Origin: Plantibacter sp. VKM Ac-2880
GTDB taxonomy: Bacteria; Actinomycetota; Actinomycetes; Actinomycetales; Microbacteriaceae
Reading direction: 5' to 3'
NCBI RefSeq assembly: GCF_015351235.1
Contig: NZ_JADKSJ010000001.1
Span: 434,001-498,000 of the forward strand
DNA: 64,000 nucleotides
In this document: piece by piece, positions 32,030 to 41,056 of the stretch
Layout: the number at the start of each line of letters is the position of its first letter
Position numbering within the stretch: the first letter of the stretch is position 1
Made by a program: the position numbers and the translations under genes
The notes under the pieces: generated by a model
What the model saw: the letters and a program-made list of their open reading frames with translations, nothing else
Told to the model about the DNA's origin: nothing
The model's database searches: none

Positions 32030-32680
32030 ATGACCACTCCGCAGCCGAGCGCGCCGCCCGCCGCTCAGCAGACGCCAGCACCGTCTCCCGTCCGACACGG
32101 TGTGGTGGAGGACATCCTCGGGTTGCTCGTCGGGGTGACGGTCGTGTCCTTCGGGCTGTTCATCCTCAAGGCCGGGTCGGCGGTCACGGGTGGGACGGCG
32201 GGGCTCTCGTTGCTCGTCAGCTACCTCGCGCCCGTGCCGTTCCCGGTGCTGTTCATCGCGATCAACCTGCCGTTCTTCCTGCTCGCGATCCGCGGCAAGG
32301 GGTGGGTCTTCACGCTGCGGAGCGGTGGCGCGATCGTGCTCGTCTCGGTGCTGTCCGGCGTGCACCCGTTGTTCCTGCCGGTCGCGCACCTCGACCCGTT
32401 CTACGCGGCCGTCGTCGGCAACGTGCTCTGCGGTGTCGGCATCCTCATCCTGTTCCGGCATCGCGCGAGCCTCGGCGGGTTCAACATCGTCGCGCTCATC
32501 CTGCAGGACCGCTTCGGCCTCCGTGCCGGCTATGTCCTCATGGCCGTGGACACCGTCGTCGTGCTCGTCTCGCTCGTCGCGGTCCCGCCGCTCAACGTGC
32601 TCGTCTCCGCGCTCGGCGCGGTGCTCCTCAACCTGATCCTCGCGCTCAACCACCGGCCGGGTCGGTACCTCGGCGTCTAG
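32030..32680 (+). CDS. YitT/YczE-family membrane protein
   Basis: The 216-residue protein has a Pro/Ala-rich N-terminal tail and five membrane segments with GSAVTGGTAGLSLLVSYLA and GFNIVALILQDRFGLRAGY, features of the YitT group. The family lacks a proven function and may be a transporter. It diverges from the Lrp gene with 92 bp between; Lrp control is possible. Confidence 0.75.
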   Translation: MTTPQPSAPPAAQQTPAPSPVRHGVVEDILGLLVGVTVVSFGLFILKAGSAVTGGTAGLSLLVSYLAPVPFPVLFIAINLPFFLLAIRGKGWVFTLRSGGAIVLVSVLSGVHPLFLPVAHLDPFYAAVVGNVLCGVGILILFRHRASLGGFNIVALILQDRFGLRAGYVLMAVDTVVVLVSLVAVPPLNVLVSALGAVLLNLILALNHRPGRYLGV

Positions 32681-32756
32681 CGCAGGAGATACGCCCGGCA
32701 GCAGGACGCTCTGCTCGACACCGTCCTGCCACCGCGCTGATGTCCTGCTGTCGCGC

Positions 32757-33983
32757 CTACTGCTTGTAGGAGGAGAGGAAGTTGCCGAGGCGCTCGATCG
32801 CATCGGTGAGGACGCGCTCCTCCGGGAGGGTGACGACGCGCAGGTGGTCGGGGTCCGGCCAGTTGAACCCGGTGCCCTGCACGAGCAGGATGTGCTCCGC
32901 CACCAGCAGGTCGTGGACGAGTTGCGCGTCGTCGTGGATCTCGTGGACCTCGGGATCGAGGCGCGGGAACGCGTACAGCGCGCCCATCGGCTTGGTGCAG
33001 GAGACGCCGGGGATCGAGTTGAGGCCGGCCCAGGTGGCGTCGCGCTGCTCGAGGAGGCGACCGCTCGGCGCGATCAGGGCGTCGATCGACTGCACCCCGG
33101 AGAGTGCCGCCTGCACCGCATGCTGCGCGGGCACGTTCGGGCAGAGGCGCGTGGACGCCAAGAGGGTGATGCCCTCGAGGAAACCGCTCGCGTGGTCGCG
33201 CGGCCCGGTGATGACGAGCCAGCCCGAACGGTACCCGGCGACCCGGTACGTCTTCGACAGACCGTTGAAGGTGAGGCAGAGCAGATCCGGAGCGACCGTC
33301 GCCATCGGGATGTGGACGGCGTCCTCGTACAGGATGCGGTCGTAGATCTCGTCGGCGAGCAGCAGCAGTCCGTGCTCGCGCGCGATCCCGGCGATCTGTT
33401 CGAGCACCTCGCGGGAGTACACCGCGCCCGTGGGGTTGTTCGGGTTGATGATGACGATCGCCTTGGTGTTCGGCGTGATCTTGGAACGGATGTCCTCGAT
33501 GTCCGGCGCCCAGTCGGCTTCCTCGTCACAGCGGTAGTGCACCGGGGTGCCACCCGCGAGGCTCGTCATCGCCGTCCACAGCGGGTAGTCGGGTGCCGGG
33601 ATGAGGACCTCGTCGCCGTCGTCGAGGAGCGCCTGCATCGTCATCGTGATGAGCTCGGAGACGCCGTTGCCGAGGAACACCCATTCGGGGTCGACCCGGG
33701 GGAAGCCTTCCATCTCCTCGTAGCGGTAGGTGACGGCCTGCCGGGCGGAGAGGATGCCGCGGCTGTCGCTGTACCCGTGGGAGTGGGGGAGCGCCGCGAT
33801 CATGTCGCGGACGATCTGGTGCGGTGCCTCGAAGTCGAAGATGGCGGGGTTGCCCGTGTTGAGCTTGAGGATGCGGTGCCCGTCGGCCTCCAGTCGCACG
33901 GCCTCGACGAGGGCCTTCCCCCGGATCTCATAGAGGACGCTTTTCAGCTTGGAGGACTGGTCGAGGGTGCGGCGGGTGGTCAT
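32757..33983 (-). CDS. PLP-dependent aminotransferase, AlaA-like
   Basis: The 408-residue fold-type I class I/II aminotransferase has LNTGNPAIFDF, the NPNNPTGAVYS loop, DEIYDRILYE, and the PLP lysine Lys244 in NGLSKTYRVAGYRSGW. The overall pattern, including AIFDFEAPHQIV, matches the glutamate-pyruvate aminotransferase AlaA of enteric bacteria. It would interconvert pyruvate and alanine with glutamate. ATG 33983 was chosen; GTG two codons upstream is an alternative. It diverges from the olefin operon with 214 bp between; no regulatory link is visible. Confidence 0.85.
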   Translation of the reverse strand: MTTRRTLDQSSKLKSVLYEIRGKALVEAVRLEADGHRILKLNTGNPAIFDFEAPHQIVRDMIAALPHSHGYSDSRGILSARQAVTYRYEEMEGFPRVDPEWVFLGNGVSELITMTMQALLDDGDEVLIPAPDYPLWTAMTSLAGGTPVHYRCDEEADWAPDIEDIRSKITPNTKAIVIINPNNPTGAVYSREVLEQIAGIAREHGLLLLADEIYDRILYEDAVHIPMATVAPDLLCLTFNGLSKTYRVAGYRSGWLVITGPRDHASGFLEGITLLASTRLCPNVPAQHAVQAALSGVQSIDALIAPSGRLLEQRDATWAGLNSIPGVSCTKPMGALYAFPRLDPEVHEIHDDAQLVHDLLVAEHILLVQGTGFNWPDPDHLRVVTLPEERVLTDAIERLGNFLSSYKQ

Positions 33984-34197
33984 CCCCACAGGCTACTGCG
34001 GCGGGTCGAGCGGGCGGCAGTGCCGATTGCGGGATCGCGGCTCCTCCGCCGCATCGACCCCGTGTCCGCGCCTCGATGCGCTGCTTCGCTGAGCCCCCGC
34101 TGTCAACGCCGGGGACACGATTCGTCCACGTTCAGGGTAGAGGAGTACCGTCAGACGCTGGTGGTCAAGACTGCCTGGTCAGAGGCACGGAGGAATC

Positions 34198-35223
34198 GTG
34201 ACCGGAAACGCAACTACCCGATTCGACAATGTGGCCATGTTGTCGGTGGCGAGCACGCTGCCGTCCGCAGTGGTGACCTCGGTGGAGATCGAAGAGGGCC
34301 TCGCCGCCGCGATGAAACGCGCGCGGCTCCCGAAGGGCATCCTGCGACGCGTCGCCGGCGTCGTCGAGCGACGACACTGGGGACCCGGTGAGAACTCGGA
34401 CGACGCCACGGTGTCCGCCGGTCGCCGCGCGCTCGCCGAGGCCGGTGTGTCGCCGTCGCAGATCGGGCTCATGATCAACACCTCGGTCACGAGGCAGCAC
34501 CTCGAACCGTCCGTCGCCGTGCGCATCCACGACGGCCTCGGGCTCCCGAGCTCCGCCATCAACTTCGACATCGCCAACGCCTGCCTCGGGTTCGTCACCG
34601 GCATGACGATGGCCGCCGCGATGATCCAGTCCGGACAGATCGAGTACGCCCTCATCGTCAACGGTGAGGACGCGAGCGAGGTCCACGCGAACACGATCGA
34701 ACGGCTGAGCGGCAGCACGATCGACCGCGACGACTTCATGAGCGAGTTCGCCTCCCTCACGCTCGGCTCAGGGGCGGCAGCCGCCGTCATCGGCCCGGCC
34801 GACCGCCACCCGGAGGGTCACCGCATCCTCGGCGGCGTCACCCGCGCCGCGACCGAGTTCAACCACCTGTGCGTCGGCAGCGTCGACGGCATGTTCACCG
34901 ACGCACGCGCCCTCCTCAAGGGTGGCCTCGACCTCGTCGTGTCGGCGTGGAAGGAAGCAGCCGGCGACGAGTGGCGCTGGTCGAAAATGGACCGCTACAT
35001 CACCCACCAGGTGTCGTCCATCCACACCGACTCCATGGTGAAGGCCGCGTCGCTCGACCGCAGCCGCGTGCCCGTCACCTACCCCTACCTCGGCAACGTC
35101 GGCCCCGCGTCGATCCCGATCACGCTCGCCGACCAGCAATCGACCCTCACCAAGGGCGACCGCGTCCTGCTCATGGGCGTCGGCTCGGGGTTGAACACCG
35201 GCCTCATGGAACTCGCGTGGTAG
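34198..35223 (+). CDS. oleA: OleA, acyl-CoA Claisen condensing enzyme of olefin biosynthesis
   Basis: The 341-residue thiolase-fold protein resembles 3-oxoacyl-ACP synthase III. It has Cys129 in NACLGF, His270 and Asn300 for the condensing triad, and Glu103 in RQHLEPS. The 26-residue distance between Glu and Cys equals that of characterised OleA (Glu117/Cys143 in Xanthomonas), which separates OleA from FabH. It joins two fatty acyl-CoA molecules head to head to a beta-keto acid. GTG start follows GGAGG. First gene of an operon with the fused oleBC and oleD, which confirms the call. Confidence 0.93.
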   Translation: MTGNATTRFDNVAMLSVASTLPSAVVTSVEIEEGLAAAMKRARLPKGILRRVAGVVERRHWGPGENSDDATVSAGRRALAEAGVSPSQIGLMINTSVTRQHLEPSVAVRIHDGLGLPSSAINFDIANACLGFVTGMTMAAAMIQSGQIEYALIVNGEDASEVHANTIERLSGSTIDRDDFMSEFASLTLGSGAAAAVIGPADRHPEGHRILGGVTRAATEFNHLCVGSVDGMFTDARALLKGGLDLVVSAWKEAAGDEWRWSKMDRYITHQVSSIHTDSMVKAASLDRSRVPVTYPYLGNVGPASIPITLADQQSTLTKGDRVLLMGVGSGLNTGLMELAW

Positions 35224-37886
35224 CGGGCACCGTCGCCGCGAACATCGGGCTCCGCACCACGGGCGTCCGCGCCGCAGGGCTCCCCGGACTCCCCGCCCGG
35301 TACTCGCAGCGCATCGACGTCCCCGGCCGGCTCGCGGACGAGGGCAACACGCGCAACTGGCACTACCTCGACACCGCCGAGGCGCTCACCGAAGCCGGAG
35401 TCGAACCCGTCGGTACCGTGCTCGCCGTCCACGGCAACCCGACCTGGTCGTACCTGTGGCGCTCGCTCGTCACGCAGTCCGTGGAGCAGGCCCGCGAGGG
35501 CGGTACCGCTTGGCGCGTCGTCGCCGTCGACCAGATCGAGATGGGCTGGTCGGAGCGCACCGAGCTCACGCGGACCCTGGAACAGCGGATCGCCGACCTC
35601 GCCGCCTTCACCGAGACGCTCGGGCTCACCGGCCCCGTCGTCACCCTCGGCCACGACTGGGGCGGCGTGATCTCGCTCGGGTGGGCCACCGAGCACCCCG
35701 ACGTCCTCATCGGATCGATGCTCCTCAACACGGCCGTGCACCACCCGGACGGCACGCCCATCCCCGCACCGCTGCGGCTCGCCGGAGCCCGGGGCATGCT
35801 CGGTGCCGGCTCGGTCCAGACCACCGCGTTCCTCGACACCACCCTGGCGCTCGCCGCCCCGCCGCTCGCGAGCGAAGTCCGCGACGCCTATCGCAGCCCG
35901 TACTCGGCTCCCGCTCGGCGCCGCGGGATCGGCGCGTTCGTCGCCGACATCCCGGCGACGCCCGAGCACGTCAGCTTCCCCCGGTTGGAGCGGCTCGCGG
36001 CCGACGTCGCGGAGCTCCGCGTCCCGGCCCTCATGCTGTGGGGCCCGCGCGACCCGATCTTCAGCGACCGGTACCTCGACGACCTCGCCGACCGCCTGCC
36101 CCATGCGCAGGTGCACCGCTTCGCCGGCGCCGGGCACCTCGTCATCGAGGACGCCCCGGTCGCCGAGTCACTGCTGTCCTGGCTCGACGAGCACCTCCCG
36201 CAGGGTCGGGCGACCACGGCCGTCACCGCTGACGCTCCGGCGGCCGACGCCGACTTCGAACCGCTCTGGCGACGCCTCGACGAGCGCCGTGCGGACGACG
36301 CCGACGCCATCGTCGAACAGCGGGGCTCAGGCTCCACCCGTCGCGTCAGCTGGCGCCAGCTCGACGACCGCGTGACCCGCCTCGCCGCCGGCCTCCACCG
36401 CATCGGTGTCCGCCGCGGCGACCGCGTGTCGTTGCTCGTGACGCCGGGGGCCACGCTCACCGCGGTCATCTACGCGTGCCTGCGCATCGGCGCGGTCGTG
36501 GTCGTCGCGGACGCGGGGCTCGGTGTCCGTGGGCTGTCGCAGGCCGTCCGTGGCGCGTGGCCGGCCTATGTCATCGGCGAGACGAAGGGCCTCGCCGCCG
36601 CGCGTGCGCTCGGCTGGCCCGGGGTCAAGATCTCCGCCGCACGACTCCCCGGCGCGACCGCGGCCGCCCTCGGCGTCTCGCACAGCCTCAAGGACCTCCT
36701 CGACGAGAGCGCGGCCCCTGCGCTCCCGTCGGAGCCCGGTCCGGAGGACCTCGCCGCGATCCTGTACACCTCGGGTTCGACCGGCCCGGCGAAGGGGGTC
36801 CGGTACTCGCACGCGCAGCTGTCCTCCCTCAGGGACGTCCTGTCCGCCCACTTCGGGATCACCGCCGAGTCCGGCCTCGTCACCGGCTTCGCACCGTTCG
36901 CGCTCCTCGGCCCGGCACTCGGTGCCCGCTCCTCCACGCCGGAGATGGACATCTCGGCCCCGCGCACGCTCACGGCCCGCGCGGTCGCCGCCGCCGTGGC
37001 CGAGGCGGACGCCGACATCGTGTTCCTCTCACCGGCCGCCATCCTCAACGTCGTGGCGACGGCCGGCGAGCTCGACGACGCCGATCGTCGGGCCCTGCAG
37101 GGCGTCCGCACGGTGCTCTCGACGGGTGCACCGGTGAGCCGTCAGTTGCTCACCGCGCTCGTCGGGGTGCTCCCGAACGCGTCGGCGCACGCCGTCTACG
37201 GCATGACCGAGTGCCTGTTGGTCTCCGACATCACGCTCGACACGATGCCCGGCGACGACTCCGAGCACACGGGCGTGTGCGTCGGGACGCCGATCGGCGG
37301 CGTCGACGTGCGTATCAGCCCGCTCGACGCGGCAGGCCGGGCCACTGGCGAGCTGACGCAGGACGCCGACTGCCTCGGTGAGGTCATCATCTCGGCGGCG
37401 CACCTCAAGTCGCAGTACGACCGCCTCTGGCTGACCGACCGCGCCGCCGTGCGCGACGTCACCGAGGACGGCCGGTGGCACCGCACGGGCGACGTCGGGC
37501 ATCTCGACACCGACGGACGCCTCTGGATCGAGGGTCGCCTGCCGCACGTCATCACCACGCAGGACGGCCCGGTCGCGCCGGTCGGACCGGAGCAGGCGAT
37601 CGAGACGGTGCCGCTCGTGCGTCGTGCCGCGGTCGTCGGTGTCGGCCCGGACGGCCTCCGGCAGTGCGTCGCGATCGTGGAGACCACCCCCGGCTCGAAG
37701 CGGGTCCGGCTCGCCGACGCTGCGCTCGCCGCTGCGGTGCGGGCGGCTTCGCCGCAGCCGCTCGTCGCCGTCTTCGTGGTGCCGGAGCTGCCGACGGACA
37801 TCCGACACAACTCGAAGATCGACCGCACGAGGCTCTCCGAGTGGGCCGACCGCGTCCTGGCCGGCGAACGGCTGAGCGCGCCGTGA
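35217..37886 (+). CDS. oleBC: OleBC fusion: beta-lactone decarboxylase plus beta-lactone synthetase
   Basis: The 889-residue protein fuses two olefin enzymes. Residues ~1-335 form an alpha/beta hydrolase of the haloalkane dehalogenase type (HGNPTW 72-77, nucleophile Asp147 in GHDWGG, His307 in GAGHLV), that is OleB, which decarboxylates beta-lactones to cis-olefins. Residues ~345-889 are an AMP-binding ligase (P-loop YTSGSTGPAKG near 516, YGMTECLL, GDVGHLDTDGRLWIEG), that is OleC, which makes the beta-lactone from the beta-hydroxy acid with ATP. Such fusions are known from actinobacteria. Start taken as GTG 35217, overlapping oleA by 7 bp; the ribosome-binding site is weak, so the start is less certain. 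Confidence 0.92.
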   Translation: MVAGTVAANIGLRTTGVRAAGLPGLPARYSQRIDVPGRLADEGNTRNWHYLDTAEALTEAGVEPVGTVLAVHGNPTWSYLWRSLVTQSVEQAREGGTAWRVVAVDQIEMGWSERTELTRTLEQRIADLAAFTETLGLTGPVVTLGHDWGGVISLGWATEHPDVLIGSMLLNTAVHHPDGTPIPAPLRLAGARGMLGAGSVQTTAFLDTTLALAAPPLASEVRDAYRSPYSAPARRRGIGAFVADIPATPEHVSFPRLERLAADVAELRVPALMLWGPRDPIFSDRYLDDLADRLPHAQVHRFAGAGHLVIEDAPVAESLLSWLDEHLPQGRATTAVTADAPAADADFEPLWRRLDERRADDADAIVEQRGSGSTRRVSWRQLDDRVTRLAAGLHRIGVRRGDRVSLLVTPGATLTAVIYACLRIGAVVVVADAGLGVRGLSQAVRGAWPAYVIGETKGLAAARALGWPGVKISAARLPGATAAALGVSHSLKDLLDESAAPALPSEPGPEDLAAILYTSGSTGPAKGVRYSHAQLSSLRDVLSAHFGITAESGLVTGFAPFALLGPALGARSSTPEMDISAPRTLTARAVAAAVAEADADIVFLSPAAILNVVATAGELDDADRRALQGVRTVLSTGAPVSRQLLTALVGVLPNASAHAVYGMTECLLVSDITLDTMPGDDSEHTGVCVGTPIGGVDVRISPLDAAGRATGELTQDADCLGEVIISAAHLKSQYDRLWLTDRAAVRDVTEDGRWHRTGDVGHLDTDGRLWIEGRLPHVITTQDGPVAPVGPEQAIETVPLVRRAAVVGVGPDGLRQCVAIVETTPGSKRVRLADAALAAAVRAASPQPLVAVFVVPELPTDIRHNSKIDRTRLSEWADRVLAGERLSAP

Positions 37887-38851
37887 CCGTCCTCGTCACC
37901 GGTGCGAGCGGCATGCTCGGCCGCGAGGTCGCCCTGGAGCTGCTTCGCGCGGGTCACCGGGTCCGGGTGTTGCAGCGTGGTCCGGCAGGGCTCGACGGCG
38001 TCGAGGAGGTCCGCGGGTCGATCACCGATGCGGCCGCGGTCGGTCGGGCGATGCAGGGTGTCGACGCCGTCGTCCACCTGGCAGCCAAGGTCTCGTTGGC
38101 CGGTGACCCGGCCGAGTTCGAACAGGTGAACGTCGGCGGGACCGAAGTCGTCCTCGACGCCGCGGAGACGGCCGGGGTGTCGCGGTTCGTCCACATCTCC
38201 TCGCCGTCCGTCGCCCACGGCGGTTCGGCACTCGTGGGCGTCGGCGCGGAACCGGCCGACCCCGGGGCTGCGCGTGGTGAGTACGCGCGGACGAAGGCGC
38301 AGGGGGAGTTGCTCGCCCTCGAGCGGGATCGTCGCGGCTTCGCGGTCGTCGTCGTGCGGCCGCACCTCGTCTGGGGTCCCGGCGATCCGCAGCTCGTGGA
38401 GCGCATCGTCGACCGTGCGCGTCGCGGACGGCTGCCGCTGCTCGACGACGGGACCGCCCTCATCGACAGCACCTACATCGTGAACGCGGCGTCGGCCATC
38501 GTGGCGGCGCACGAGCATGCCGAGACGGCGCATGGGCGGGCGTTCGTCGTGACGAACGGGGAGCCGCGGCCGGTCGGCGAGTTGCTCGCGGGCATCTGCC
38601 GTGCCGCCGGCGTGAAACCGCCGTCCTTCAGCGTCCCGGCGGGCATCGCTCGGGCTGCCGGTGGCCTGGTCGAGCGCCTCTGGAGCATCCGTCCGGGTGC
38701 GGACGAGCCGCCGATGACACGGTTCCTCGCGGAGCAGCTCTCGACCGCGCACTGGTTCGACCAGCGCGACACCCGCGAGGCCCTCCACTGGACGCCGGCG
38801 GTCTCGATCGACGAGGGCCTCGAGCGCCTGGCGGACCACTACCGGGCCTGA
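37883..38851 (+). CDS. oleD: OleD, NAD(P)-dependent beta-keto acid reductase
   Basis: The 322-residue extended short-chain dehydrogenase has the Rossmann GASGMLG (7-13), VHLAAKVS and the catalytic Tyr134/Lys138 (YARTK). It is of the 3-beta-HSD/dihydroflavonol reductase type. In the ole pathway it reduces the OleA product to the beta-hydroxy acid used by OleC. GTG start overlaps the oleBC stop by 4 bp (GTGA), so translation is coupled. About 100 bp without a gene follow before the epoxide hydrolase. Confidence 0.9.
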   Translation: MTVLVTGASGMLGREVALELLRAGHRVRVLQRGPAGLDGVEEVRGSITDAAAVGRAMQGVDAVVHLAAKVSLAGDPAEFEQVNVGGTEVVLDAAETAGVSRFVHISSPSVAHGGSALVGVGAEPADPGAARGEYARTKAQGELLALERDRRGFAVVVVRPHLVWGPGDPQLVERIVDRARRGRLPLLDDGTALIDSTYIVNAASAIVAAHEHAETAHGRAFVVTNGEPRPVGELLAGICRAAGVKPPSFSVPAGIARAAGGLVERLWSIRPGADEPPMTRFLAEQLSTAHWFDQRDTREALHWTPAVSIDEGLERLADHYRA

Positions 38852-38955
38852 CGCCTGACGCCGGACGCCGGGCGTGGGTAAAGGCGCGTTGCCGCGCCGC
38901 GCCGTTTGCCAGTTCGTGCCTCACCCTGTCGGAGGCGTGCTCTAGGTTCGAGCGC

Positions 38956-40086
38956 ATGCGTTCGTTCCGGATCCAGGTGCCCGATGCCGACCTCGACGAG
39001 CTGCGTCGGCGACTCGAGGGAGCCCGCCTGCCGGGGGTGATCGGCGACGCCGCCGATGAAAGCGCGCTGTCGCTCGATCGACTCCGGACGCTCGTCGACC
39101 ACTGGCGCGACGGCTTCGACTGGCGGCGGGTGGAGCGAGATCTGGCGGCCGTCCCGCAGTTCGAAGCGGAGGTCGACGGCCAGCGACTCCACATGGCGCG
39201 GCTACCGGCGGCTGCAGGGGTCACGGAGACGGTCCCGGTCATCCTGTTCCACGGGTGGCCCTACTCGTTCGTCGAGATGCTGCCGCTCGCGACGGCGCTC
39301 GCCGGCCGGGCCGTCGACCTCGGCGGTGGCCGGATGCTCGGGTTCGAGGTGGTCGTCCCGTCGCTCCCGGGATACGGGTTCTCCGCGCCCCTCACCGCTG
39401 ACCGCCCGTTCACCGGCCCGGTGGTCGCCGAGCTCATGCACGGGCTCATGACCGAGGTGCTCGGCCACGCGCGGTACCTCAGCTACGGCGAGGATGTCGG
39501 ATCGACGACGAGCGACTGGCTCGCCGCGCTGCACCCGGAAGCGGTCATCGGGCAGTTCGCGACGCATGCCGCCTTCCCCGCGGCGTCCCGGGCGCAAGAC
39601 CTTTCGGTGCCCGAGCAGGAGTGGCTCGACCGCCACGATCAGGAGTGGGCTCGCGGGCTCGCCTACGCGCGCGTCCAGGCGACCCGACCCGAGATCCTCG
39701 CCGCGGCGCTCAACGACTCACCCATCGGGCTCGCCGCCTGGATCGTCGAGAAGCTCCTCGCCTGGGCTGGTGACGGCGCGTGGTGGACGGACGACGAGCT
39801 GCTGACGACCGTCTCCTTGTACTGGTTCACGCAGAGTATCGGGTCCTCGTTCCGCCCCTACCGCGACCACCCGAAACAGCCGGAACTGCCACTGATCGAG
39901 GTGCCAGTCGCCGTCGCCGTGCAGACCGGAGAGCGTGGGCTCCCGCGCTCCTATGCGGCGCGGACCTACACCGACATCCGCAGTTGGACCGAGCTCGACG
40001 AGGGAGCCCACTTCACCGCCTGGCAGGTGCCGGTCGTGGTCGCCGACCGGATCGAGGCGTTCGCGACGAGCCTGCTCGCTCACTGA
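38956..40086 (+). CDS. Epoxide hydrolase with N-terminal EHN domain
   Basis: The 376-residue protein has an EHN domain (FRIQVPDADLDELRRRLEG, WRRVERDLAAVPQFEAEVDG), oxyanion motif HGWP (99-102) and nucleophile Asp180 in YGEDVGS. The usual GGDWG is replaced by GEDVG. SLPGYGFSAPL and the lid YWFTQSIGSSFRPYRDH match bacterial microsomal-type epoxide hydrolases. It would hydrolyse epoxides to diols. A TAGGTT box lies about 10 bases before ATG, without a ribosome-binding site, so it is probably leaderless and independent of the ole operon. Confidence 0.87.
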   Translation: MRSFRIQVPDADLDELRRRLEGARLPGVIGDAADESALSLDRLRTLVDHWRDGFDWRRVERDLAAVPQFEAEVDGQRLHMARLPAAAGVTETVPVILFHGWPYSFVEMLPLATALAGRAVDLGGGRMLGFEVVVPSLPGYGFSAPLTADRPFTGPVVAELMHGLMTEVLGHARYLSYGEDVGSTTSDWLAALHPEAVIGQFATHAAFPAASRAQDLSVPEQEWLDRHDQEWARGLAYARVQATRPEILAAALNDSPIGLAAWIVEKLLAWAGDGAWWTDDELLTTVSLYWFTQSIGSSFRPYRDHPKQPELPLIEVPVAVAVQTGERGLPRSYAARTYTDIRSWTELDEGAHFTAWQVPVVVADRIEAFATSLLAH

Positions 40087-40106
40087 CCTGGGGAAGCCGC
40101 TGGGTG

Positions 40107-40553
40107 TCAGGCTTCTGCGGCGCGGAGTGAGCGGATCATGCTGCGCAGGATGGTGAGCGCCGCCTGCTGCTCGTCCGGGGTCAGGCCGTTCAGCATCCGC
40201 ACCTCGACCGATCGCACGGCAGCGGTCGCCTGCGCGAGGTGCGCGCGGCCGAGCGGGGTGAGTTGCGTGGGCAGGGCCTTCCCGACGGGCGCCTGTTCGG
40301 GGCGGCTGACGAAGCCGTCCCGTTCGAGCGCCTGCAGGAGGACGTTCATCGACTGCCTGGTCACGAAGGCACCGCGCGCGAGCTCCGAGTTCGACAGGCC
40401 GGGCCGCTGCGCGAGGAGTTCCAGGCACGAGTAGTGCGTGATCGTCATGCCGAGCGGTCGGAGGACCGCCTCCATCGCGGAGCGAAGCGCGCTCGACGCT
40501 TCCTTGAGGAGATACCCGAGCGAGGTGTCCAGTTCGATCCCGTCTTGACTCAT
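40107..40553 (-). CDS. MarR-family transcriptional regulator
   Basis: The 148-residue winged-helix protein (LGMTITHYSCLELLAQRPGL, SNSELARGAFVTRQSMNVLL, ERDGFVSRPEQAPVGKALPT, QLTPLGRAHL) is a MarR member. ATG 40553 lies inside a perfect palindrome, and a second one follows 27 bp away, between it and the divergent VOC gene. It probably represses itself and the VOC gene. Confidence 0.87.
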   Translation of the reverse strand: MSQDGIELDTSLGYLLKEASSALRSAMEAVLRPLGMTITHYSCLELLAQRPGLSNSELARGAFVTRQSMNVLLQALERDGFVSRPEQAPVGKALPTQLTPLGRAHLAQATAAVRSVEVRMLNGLTPDEQQAALTILRSMIRSLRAAEA

Positions 40554-40569
40554 GTCAGCATTCTGACAT
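40552..40569. promoter_or_regulatory. MarR operator 1 (overlaps the regulator start)
   Basis: ATGTCAGCATTCTGACAT is an inverted repeat with perfect 7-bp arms and a 4-bp spacer. It shares TGTCAG-N4-CTGACA with the site at 40580-40595. Its centre is 27 bp from the centre of that second site. Confidence 0.75.
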
Positions 40570-40576
40570 AGGCTGC

Positions 40577-40598
40577 GTGTGTCAGGCAACTGACACAC
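40577..40598. promoter_or_regulatory. MarR operator 2 (upstream of VOC gene)
   Basis: A 22-bp inverted repeat with perfect 9-bp arms (GTGTGTCAG and CTGACACAC) around GCAA. The core TGTCAG-N4-CTGACA is identical to operator 1. It lies 33 bp upstream of the VOC gene start. Confidence 0.75.
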
Positions 40599-40631
40599 CA
40601 GTCGCCGTAACCAGGAGAACAGGAACACACC

Positions 40632-41000
40632 ATGCCCATCACCGGACCCGACTTCATCTCCCTCCAGGTCACCGACCTCGACGCCTCGCAGGCCTTCTAC
40701 GAGCAGTACCTCGGCCTCGTCCGTTCGCAGGCCGGCCCGCCGCACGCGGTCGTCTTCGAGACCACGCCCACCGCCTTCGCCCTGCGCGACATCATCCCCG
40801 GAACCGACCTCGCCGTCATCGATCAGCCCGGTGTCGGGGCCGCGATCTGGTTCCACGCCACCGGTGTCCAGGAGATCCACGACGCCCTCGCCGCCGACGG
40901 CCACACGATCGTCTCGGCTCCGATCGACGGACCGTTCGGGCGCACCTTCACCTTCGCCGACCCCGACGGCTACCAGCTGACCCTCCACGACCGCGCCTGA
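40632..41000 (+). CDS. VOC-family (glyoxalase-like) protein
   Basis: The 122-residue protein has a bleomycin resistance/glyoxalase fold: FISLQVTDLDASQAFYEQYL, GAAIWFHATGVQEIHDAL, RTFTFADPDGYQLTLHD. Glu and His metal ligands of the VOC pattern are plausible. It follows CAGGAGAACAGG-type ribosome-binding sequence. The divergent MarR and twin operators suggest induction by a small toxic compound that it may bind or modify. Confidence 0.85.
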   Translation: MPITGPDFISLQVTDLDASQAFYEQYLGLVRSQAGPPHAVVFETTPTAFALRDIIPGTDLAVIDQPGVGAAIWFHATGVQEIHDALAADGHTIVSAPIDGPFGRTFTFADPDGYQLTLHDRA

Positions 41001-41056
41001 CCGCACCCCGCCAAAGCACTCGACCCGAGAGCCGCCTGACGCGTCAGAATGGACGG

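Noticed and set aside
34198-35223. FabH (3-oxoacyl-ACP synthase III of fatty acid synthesis)
   Set aside because: The Glu103-Cys129 spacing and the operon with oleBC and oleD identify OleA.
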